DNA from: Isoetes taiwanensis
Lineage: Eukaryota > Streptophyta > Lycopodiopsida > Isoetales > Isoetaceae
Length of the DNA stretch: 64,000 nucleotides
Reading direction: 5' to 3'
NCBI GenBank assembly: GCA_021234155.1
Contig: JAJEKV010000017.1
Coordinates: 15,831,455-15,895,454 of the forward strand
Program-made: the position numbers and the translations under genes
The notes under the pieces: model-generated
Database searches by the model: none
Told to the model about the DNA's origin: nothing
The model's input: the letters and a program-made list of their open reading frames with translations, nothing else
Shown here: positions 58,219 through 64,000 of the stretch, piece by piece
How the letters are laid out: each line of letters starts with the position of its first letter
Numbering within the stretch: the stretch's first letter is position 1

Positions 58219-58503
58219 TTAGGGGGACTCTTCTGAGTCATTGTCACCAGGCACCCCAGTGATCTTTTCTATCATGTACATTTGATGCTCTCTATTCCAT
58301 ATTAGATGGATGATAACATCGAAGGGACCAGGATAATAGCGAGGATACAATTCCTTGGGATACAATTCCTTGGGATACAATTCCTTGGGATACACGTGAC
58401 CTATGGCTACATAGCACACAGCACATAATACGTACATATCACAGGTGAAGATACTCCACTGGACTGGTATAAAGATTTTCATAGAAATTAACAAACAACA
58501 CAT
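58219..58503 (-). CDS. Small protein with YPKEL repeats, paralogue of 57820-58056
   Basis: A 94-residue ORF. A hydrophobic Cys-rich N-terminal half is followed by three tandem Tyr-Pro-Lys-Glu-Leu units (58344-58392, a 15-bp repeat) and the shared 'DVIIHLIWNREHQMYMIEK' domain. Its Met codon lies inside the left arm of the 126-bp inverted repeat, so the true start may differ. The function is unknown. Confidence 0.4.
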   Translation of the reverse strand: MCCLLISMKIFIPVQWSIFTCDMYVLCAVCYVAIGHVYPKELYPKELYPKELYPRYYPGPFDVIIHLIWNREHQMYMIEKITGVPGDNDSEESP

Positions 58504-58921
58504 AACTTAATTAACACAAACCATTGCATTTAACCATTTAAATTAAAATCCCCCTGAAACCCCCTTTGGTTTGGGTGCATATTCACACGGGGGGTGACGT
58601 AGGGCAGCGAGAGCCCCTAAAATTATGTTTCGCATGTACGAAATCAACACCATGTAGTATATTACCTCAAATCTTATAGTATTTTGCAAATCTTGCTATA
58701 CAGTATAGCAAATTTCGTACATGGATACCCCACAAACGAGGAACTTTATACATGGTGTAGATTACGGAATAAAGGGTGAATATGCCTATCCAACAGCTCT
58801 CGCTGCCCTACGTCACCCCCCGTGTGAATATGCACCCAAACCAAAGGGGGTTTCAGGGGGATTTTAATTTAAATGGTTAAATGCAATGGTTTGTGTTAAT
58901 TAAGTTATGTGTTGTTTGTTA
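58489..58921. repeat. Perfect 126-bp inverted repeat with 181-bp centre
   Basis: 58489-58614 is the exact reverse complement of 58796-58921 as far as can be read ('taacaaacaacacataactt' to 'gacgtagggcagcgagagc'). Pairing may extend about 10 bp further outward with a small indel. The centre has a 17-bp palindrome 'tgctatacagtatagca' and two further inverted pairs ('catgtacgaaat' with 'atttcgtacatg', 'acaccatgta' with 'tacatggtgt'). No coding sequence lies in it. It may be a MITE, a replication or terminal hairpin, or a head-to-head junction. Confidence 0.95.
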
Positions 58922-58964
58922 TATGAAAAAAAATTTTGGGCCCTTCGGGCCCTAACAAATCAAA

Positions 58965-59015
58965 CTCATAATATAATAATATAATATAATAAAATAATAT
59001 AATATAATTTATTAT
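58965..59015. repeat. AT-rich microsatellite (ATAAT)n
   Basis: 'aatataataatataatataa' and related units, next to the inverted repeat. Confidence 0.85.
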
Positions 59016-59100
59016 GTGAGCTTATAATATGGGATTTGAACCCATTATGTCTGCCCATCTATATCTTTGCAAGCGTGTAAACATACCACATGAATATATA
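59016..59100 (-). mobile_element. tRNA-like B-box fragment
   Basis: 'atgggatttgaacccat' (about 59031-59047) is a reversed B box, followed by 'ctttgcaagcgtgtaaacat', similar in layout to the element at 50155-50240. A SINE relic is likely. Confidence 0.4.
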
Positions 59101-59218
59101 CTTCCAAAATAGATTTCTTCAAAATGCTTTTGAAGAATGCTTTTGTGAATGCTTTTAAAGAATGCTTTTACATTGCATACTAAGTTGATAGGTGGCCTTG
59201 TACCATGTTAGGAAAGTC

Positions 59219-59375
59219 TGTTGCATCACATAACTCCGTATGAGATGCATAAAGATTTGCTAGCAATAGGTATGGAGAAGCATTGCATCATATAATTCCG
59301 TTACCGGATGCATAACAATTTCTTTGGCAATACATATGGAGAAGCATAGCAATACATATGGAGAAGCATTGCCTG
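59219..59375. repeat. Tandem repeat around 'tatggagaagcat'
   Basis: Two diverged units of about 65 bp ('ttgcatcayataaytccgt' to 'tatggagaagca') plus a short third piece. No coding role is seen. Confidence 0.7.
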
Positions 59376-59667
59376 GATATAATTGAGATTGAGAGACAAA
59401 CTCTGCAACACGTGCTCTCGTGCTGCTTCCTCTAGATGAACATGAATTCTGCACTTTTTTTTGCAGCGTTTCCCATGACGTAATATTAGGTTCAAAAGGT
59501 ATATTTGAAAAAAAAAGCATTTGCTTTATCCAACCATACAGCCTGTATGAGAAGATCAATTATGCAGTTGTATTCCATGATCTTCCCACATGCTTATGAG
59601 ATTTTAACAGCCTTCATCCTAAAGCATGCAAAAATCAGCCTAACACAGAAAGCATCCTAAGCCTTCA

Positions 59668-59820
59668 TCACATCGCAATCATTGCTGTCCAAGAAACCAA
59701 GTCATGCCGGTGAATGTTCTTAAAAAGTATAATAGCATCCTCTACACTTCCAGATCTGGCATACATACTGATCAGTGCAAAACAAAACAACCCAGGAAAC
59801 TCTAAGAGAAATGTCAGTTT
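59668..59820 (-). pseudogene. Pentatricopeptide repeat (PPR) gene fragment
   Basis: On the minus strand one motif reads 'ALISMYARSGSVEDAIILF' then 'KNIHRHDLVSWTAMI', the typical plant PLS-class PPR pattern. No further repeats are found on either side, so this is a fragment, perhaps captured by a transposon. Confidence 0.7.
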
Positions 59821-60356
59821 TGAAAAGCATACAACATTGAAGTTGTCACCATTGGAAAGTGCAATGGAGCACAATGATCTCTGTATGAAAATAGACAACA
59901 CACAGGCCAATCTCTGCAGCAAATCTCATCACTGTACTGCAATGTCTGAAATCTCATCATTTTTCTGCTGAGCAAAAACCCCTATTTCGAGCAAGCCTTG
60001 CAGCAAAAAACAAGGGAAAATATGGCAGTCTTTTTAAAGATGGCAGATCCTTTCCATTTAAGCCAGATCATGGGAGTCTAAATACTTACCCAAGATGCAA
60101 ACCACTTTTCTGCTGCTTTTAAGGAGGCAGTACTTCAAATCCCTCAAATGGACGTTTTTTCATCAGTTTTCTTCAAGTCATGCAAAGGCCTGTTGCAGCA
60201 CAAATAAGAGATGCATAATTGAAGTTAATACTTTGATGGACATAGATTAGTTAGGAAAACAAGATGGAAAAGCCCTATCAAAGAATAGATGACCTGGCTA
60301 ATAACTCCAGCGATGGTGTCTGCCCTGTTGCTATATCAACTGCTCTTCGGAGGTGG
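59821..60356. other. No gene supported
   Basis: Short ORFs only, between the PPR fragment and the malectin-like exon. Nothing recognised. Confidence 0.45.
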
Positions 60357-60656
60357 TCAAATGACTTGCAGGTAGGTCGAAAATGATGATTCAACCTCTA
60401 GATGCAGCCCTGTTGATACCTCTGTGCTATCTGCTACAAAAGTCTCGCCATCAAATTTGACCTCCGGGCCTCCTGCATTAATCCTGAAAGCCCCTCCCGG
60501 ATCTAAAACTCCTTCTCTTTCCACGAAGCGGTGCGCTTGGAACCCGTTAAAAGTTATCGCGCACCTAAGCTTGCCGAAATTGTGCCTTGCAGACGGTAGT
60601 GGCCTAGAAGCAGGAATTGAAGATTGGGCACTACTAAGCTTGCCGGAATTTTCCAC
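60357..60656 (-). pseudogene. Malectin-like domain exon fragment
   Basis: The frame has 'FRINAGGPEVKFDGETFVAD', close to the start of plant malectin domains ('INCGG' then 'DG..w.aD') in receptor kinases. It has no in-frame Met; an upstream TAG closes the frame. It ends near a possible donor ('CTGCAA/GTCATT'). No kinase or LRR part is seen nearby. Confidence 0.5.
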
Positions 60657-61008
60657 CCATGGAAAACCCTAAACTGATGGCCTAACCCTAAACTGAAGGG
60701 CCTCGAGCACTGCATGATCAAATAAATTAAAAAATAGTTCTATAATGGTAATATAAAAATGAAGCAAGATAAAAAATGGATAAACACGTACACAACCACA
60801 CGATCTCCCTCTTGTTCTTTTAATCAACGGTCAAAAAAAGGGCGCGCTCTAGAAGTACTATTTAGTACAGGCAGACGAATACGGCGACCAAATCATAACA
60901 AAACCATTGAAAAAAAAGTATAAAAACATAAAAAAAACCCCCTGTTATTATGCTACATATTCATGTATTATCTTGGCAATCTTACACTTTTAGTGTAATT
61001 GAATGGTT

Positions 61009-61135
61009 TCTTCTACCATGGCCACGGTGCGAAATCGCCTCACTTAAAAATTATTGAAGGGCCTATTTCGCACCGTGGCTACAGTGCGAAATACGTGGAT
61101 CCAGTTTAGTTACGGGCCCATCTTTCGCCACCACC
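61009..61135. repeat. Palindrome array D, 3 copies (two partial)
   Basis: Copies at 61009 (left arm degraded), 61066 and 61123 (left half only), exactly 57 bp apart. The spacers 'ttattgaagggccta' and 'acgtggatccagtttagtta' match array E, so arrays D and E flank the H2B-like gene with the same repeat family. 60673-61008 between here and the malectin fragment holds only AT-rich text. Confidence 0.93.
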
Positions 61136-61139
61136 AAAG

Positions 61140-61800
61140 GGTATAATACTTTAGCATTATTGGTATTATTCTTCAACTTTCTTGGTATTATACTTCAACA
61201 GTATTAGTATTATACTTCAACATTATTGGAGTCGTAGCTATAAATTCTTTCACCTTGCTTTCACTTCTCACCTTTGTTCCATGTTTTCACATTGCTTTCA
61301 CTTCTCGTGTTCTCACCTTGCTTTCACTTCTCACCTTGTGTTCCGTGTTCTTTGCTAATTGATCTTGATCCTTGCTTCTTGCTCCTTCATCTTCGTGCTA
61401 CTTCATGCTACTTGGTCTTGTTCCTTGCTCTTGATCTTGCTACTTGATCTTGTTCCTTGCTTCCTTGTTCCTTGATCTTGTAACCAAGCAATGTAGTGTG
61501 GTGTGTGGTCACATGTCCAGTTGGATGCTGCCTAGTGGCGTGACGTTAAAACTACTATCTATCTATCTATCTTGTTCCTTGCTTCTTGCTACTTGATCTT
61601 GATCCTTGTTCCTTGCTACTTCATCTACCTGGTTCTTGCTACTTGGTCTTCCTTGTTCCTTGATCTTCTTGCTCCTTGATCTTCCTTGTTCCTTGCTTCT
61701 TCCTACTTGATCTTGATCCTTGTTCCTTGCTACTTGGTCTTCTTCCTTGCTTCTTGCTCCTTGTTCCTTGCTCTGCTCCTTGTTCCTTGCTTGCTTGTGC
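61140..61800. repeat. Pyrimidine-rich tandem repeats with LINE-like tail
   Basis: 61150-61220 repeats 'ggtattatacttcaac'. From 61250 to 61800 'cttgatccttgttccttgct' units recur. At 61541-61573 lies 'gtgacgttaaaactactatc' plus a TATC run, like the LINE tail at 3717-3745. ORFs read through these repeats on the minus strand (Lys/Glu/Gln-rich) are artefacts. Confidence 0.8.
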
Positions 61801-61802
61801 AA

Positions 61803-62405
61803 ATGATTGGACCCAATCCTCCCTGGGCTACTCCAGAAGGACTGCAAGCATGCCCCAGGCATTCTGTGCGGCCTGGAATGGATGAGCTATGGGACCATTT
61901 CTTGGAGTGGAGGTTGCGCCACAGTCCCACCAAGGAGCTTACAATGGAGTTGATCAACTTCATTCTGGAGCGATTTGATTGTGGTCATGAGCCACTGATG
62001 GAAATTAATCCATCTGAATGTTATAGGAGACTTGCAATGAGGGGAATGCTTGAACCCCCTCCTTATCTGGACGAGATGCTACAGCAATTGAGGCCTCTTC
62101 TTCGTGCTGGATATTTAGCACACTCTCTGGATGCATACATATCAGAGTTCATTCATGAAATTTGTAAAAGACAGATGTATGGCCTTATTAGGGTGTACTA
62201 CAACGTGTACAACGGTTTTGTGGAGTTGGGTCCGCTCTTCTTCCGTGAGTATCATCCTGTGGAATTACTTTTTCTAATGACTAGGTACCCCATATGGTGG
62301 GAAGAATCAGGCTGGGAGGAGCGTGAGCTCTTGACTCCTAACCCAGATGCATGGGTTACACCTCGCAGGGGAGGGGAAAGGGGAAGAGGAAGGGGAAGAA
62401 GTTAG
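61803..62405 (+). CDS. Possible divergent histone H2B-like protein with RG-rich tail
   Basis: 200 residues from the first Met after the repeats. Residues 89-160 can be laid on the H2B fold. 'LDEMLQQLRPLLRAGYLAHS' resembles 'YIYKVLKQVHPDTGISSKA'; 'LDAYISEFIHEICKRQMYGL' resembles 'MNSFVNDIFERIATEASKL'; and 'HPVELLFLM' sits where H2B has 'PGELAKHAV'. The first 85 residues are unrecognised and the C-terminus is 'RRGGERGRGRGRS', an RG-rich tail. Arrays D and E flank it, E starting 165 bp after the stop. The match is weaker than for the H3- and H2A-like ORFs. Confidence 0.45.
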   Translation: MIGPNPPWATPEGLQACPRHSVRPGMDELWDHFLEWRLRHSPTKELTMELINFILERFDCGHEPLMEINPSECYRRLAMRGMLEPPPYLDEMLQQLRPLLRAGYLAHSLDAYISEFIHEICKRQMYGLIRVYYNVYNGFVELGPLFFREYHPVELLFLMTRYPIWWEESGWEERELLTPNPDAWVTPRRGGERGRGRGRS

Positions 62406-62570
62406 GAACCTAGGGGAAGGTTACTAGGGACATACTGCCGTGGTCTCTAGTAACCTTTGCTATCTATCATAAATATTTCATATGATACCGTGATAATATG
62501 TTCTATAAATATTCTCTAATATGTTAATATGTTCTCTAATATGTTAATATTCTCTAGTTACTGGCCCATA

Positions 62571-63067
62571 TTTCGCACCGTAGCCACGGTGCGAAATTGA
62601 CTCAGGTACAAATTATTGAAGGGCCTATTTCGCCGCCGTAGCCCGCGATCTTGAAATCGACCGTAGTTACAAATTATTGAAGGGCCTTTTTTAGCGCGTG
62701 GCTACGGTCGCGGAAATACGATGGGTCGATTTGAGTTCTGGGGCCATATTTCGCGACCGCCCGCGGTCGCGAAATCATTCGATTACAAATTATTGAAGGG
62801 CCTATTTCGCACCGTAGCCACGGTGCGAAATCGACTCAGTTACAAATTATTGAAGGGCCTATTTCGCACCGTAGCCACGGTGCGAAATCGGCTCAGTTAC
62901 AAATTATTGAAGGGCCTATTTCGCGCGGCAAAATGGCTACGGTCTTAAATACGTGGATCGGTTTAGTTCTGAGGGCCCATATTTCGCGACCGCGGCCCGC
63001 GATCGCCAATACATGCATCCAATTTACTTACAACACAAAGATTTCGCACCGAGCACTATCGAACCGA
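62571..63067. repeat. Palindrome array E, about 9 copies
   Basis: Copies start at about 62571, 62628, 62687, 62749, 62805, 62862, 62919, 62982 and 63042. Spacing is 57 bp among well-kept copies and 56-63 elsewhere. Two spacer types occur ('tcgactcagttacaaattat' and 'acgtggatcggtttagttct'). The copy at 62748-62775 reads 'atttcgcgaccg-cccg-cggtcgcgaaat': different arms, still a perfect 12-4-12 hairpin. It lies between convergent genes. Confidence 0.95.
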
Positions 63068-63145
63068 TAAATAAACCAACTCTTTTACAGTAGAGACGTT
63101 ATCAGGAGCTCTCAATACGGACATAACCTTTGCCTTGCCTACATC

Positions 63146-63988
63146 TCATTGATCTCCACTCGCTTGATCGCTCAACAGCTGCGGACTTATACCAACCCGC
63201 TGGGTTTTTTGTCTAAACAACTTAGCAAGTGTTGATTCACTCTGGTTCCGTGATTTCTTCACCCACTTGCACACGATCCTTCTGTAAAACCATTGACACA
63301 TCTGCTGCAAGGAATTCCCAACTGAACCTCTGTGTTGAGTGAAACGGAAGAATGCATTCTTTGCTTGCTTATGGGACTTCTCCATTCCCTGTGTATTCCA
63401 AATTCCCAGGCTTCCATACTCCCTGACAAACCACACGCCATGTGCGAACAGAATATGGACATAGTGAGTCAAATTGGCCTCACCCCATGCCGTCAGGAAA
63501 GACTTAGTGAAGTTTGTGACTGCCTCCTGGAATTTGGCAACATCATTTTCCTGCACTACCTTTTTCTGCATTTCCTTTACCAGTACAGAGAAATCCTGCC
63601 ATGCCTTGATTTTCTTCAGGCGTGATCTGCCACGATCATTTCGATCATCCTCAGCTGCAATAAGATCCTTGTAAGCTTCCCAAACACCAGATAAGTTCTC
63701 TTTCGGGAGGCAAAACCTCTTAGCCTTTGGACCACCCATCTTGGGTTTTTGGGAACCTTGCTTGCCGGATACCTTTGGATCTTGAAGTATTTTGTAGTGC
63801 CCATCATGAAGTCCCACATTAGATAGCACCTTTTCAACTTCATGCATGGCAGCTTCCCTAGAGCTTTGGGGTGATTTATTCCAAGCAAACAGGATACTCA
63901 TGTAAACCATCTTGTCTATGATTCTCAAGAAAGCATGAAGGGTGCATATGTGTACTCTTGTTAACGGAATTGGCAGAATTGGCATCAA
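63146..63988 (-). CDS. Transposon-associated protein, 'GMEKSH' type, partial at edge
   Basis: A 280-residue open frame ending at TGA 63146-63148; it may continue past the right edge. The central region is Lys-rich and helical ('LKKIKAWQDFSVLVKEMQKK'). Then comes 'THYVHILFAHGVWFVREYGS' and 'LGIWNTQGMEKSHKQAKNAF' with 'FRFTQHRGS'. The pattern of two His, 'YG.L', 'G.EK.H' and 'H.G' occurs in large uncharacterised transposon proteins of plants, algae and invertebrates. The catalytic role is unknown. It is convergent with the H2B-like gene, with array E between. Confidence 0.55.
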   Translation of the reverse strand: MMPILPIPLTRVHICTLHAFLRIIDKMVYMSILFAWNKSPQSSREAAMHEVEKVLSNVGLHDGHYKILQDPKVSGKQGSQKPKMGGPKAKRFCLPKENLSGVWEAYKDLIAAEDDRNDRGRSRLKKIKAWQDFSVLVKEMQKKVVQENDVAKFQEAVTNFTKSFLTAWGEANLTHYVHILFAHGVWFVREYGSLGIWNTQGMEKSHKQAKNAFFRFTQHRGSVGNSLQQMCQWFYRRIVCKWVKKSRNQSESTLAKLFRQKTQRVGISPQLLSDQASGDQ

Positions 63989-64000
63989 GGTTGTGTCCTT

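Noticed and set aside
61563-61862. Lys/Glu/Gln-rich ORF on the minus strand
   Set aside because: It is the reverse reading of the 'cttgatccttgttccttgct' repeat tract.
53406-63067. CRISPR-like arrays (palindromic repeats with spacers)
   Set aside because: Spacers are near-identical within each array, the locus is eukaryotic and no cas genes are present.

Overview
The window looks like an intron-rich land-plant nuclear genome crowded with transposons. The evidence is a plant-type pyruvate decarboxylase, an aspartic proteinase with the plant-specific insert (phytepsin type), an ArfGAP-C2 protein of the AGD12/13 type, tRNA-derived SINEs, and Ty3, LINE and Helitron remnants. A seed-free plant such as a fern is plausible because DUF7869-type and HUH-type elements and other unusual transposon proteins are present, but that is inference. 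Three host genes can be modelled exon by exon: PDC (minus, 657-3179, 7 exons), phytepsin (plus, 13323-16369, 13 exons, intact) and ArfGAP-C2 (plus, 48033-49790, 7 exons, intact). PDC reads well except for one missing base at the exon 4/5 junction.

Layout. 0.2-13 kb: PDC, then repeats, a short LINE insertion with a clear 15-bp target-site duplication, a decayed RPA1-like gene and an internally deleted LINE. 13-17.7 kb: phytepsin, a tandem-repeat block and three head-to-tail SINEs. 18-27 kb (minus): a Helitron that lost its relaxase region, degenerate repeats, and a decayed HUH endonuclease gene unlike the Helitron one (Replitron-like). 29-33 kb: a LINE cut off just after its YVDD motif. 33-38 kb: an LTR-element remnant, foldback elements and a satellite-like duplication. 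38.8-43.7 kb: a Ty3/gypsy element with 5' LTR, primer-binding site and gag-pol split by one stop codon, abutting a DUF7869 fragment. 48-49.8 kb: ArfGAP-C2.

The most unusual part is 53.4-63.1 kb. Very divergent histone-like ORFs sit there: one H3-like (56825-57286), one H2A-like (54879-55346) and one tentatively H2B-like (61803-62405). Each is followed 125-165 bp downstream by an array of a 26-bp palindrome (11-12 bp arms, 4-nt loop), usually spaced exactly 57 bp apart. Five arrays hold about 29 copies. The palindrome is shared among arrays while the 31-bp spacers differ from array to array. One copy has a different arm sequence that is still fully self-complementary, which suggests the structure is what is kept. 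The same island has a perfect 126-bp inverted repeat, two related small ORFs, a transposon-type DUF8039-like remnant and a transposon-associated protein at the right edge. This could be an endogenised viral segment or a large transposon carrying its own chromatin proteins. No hallmark viral gene was recognised, so its origin is open.
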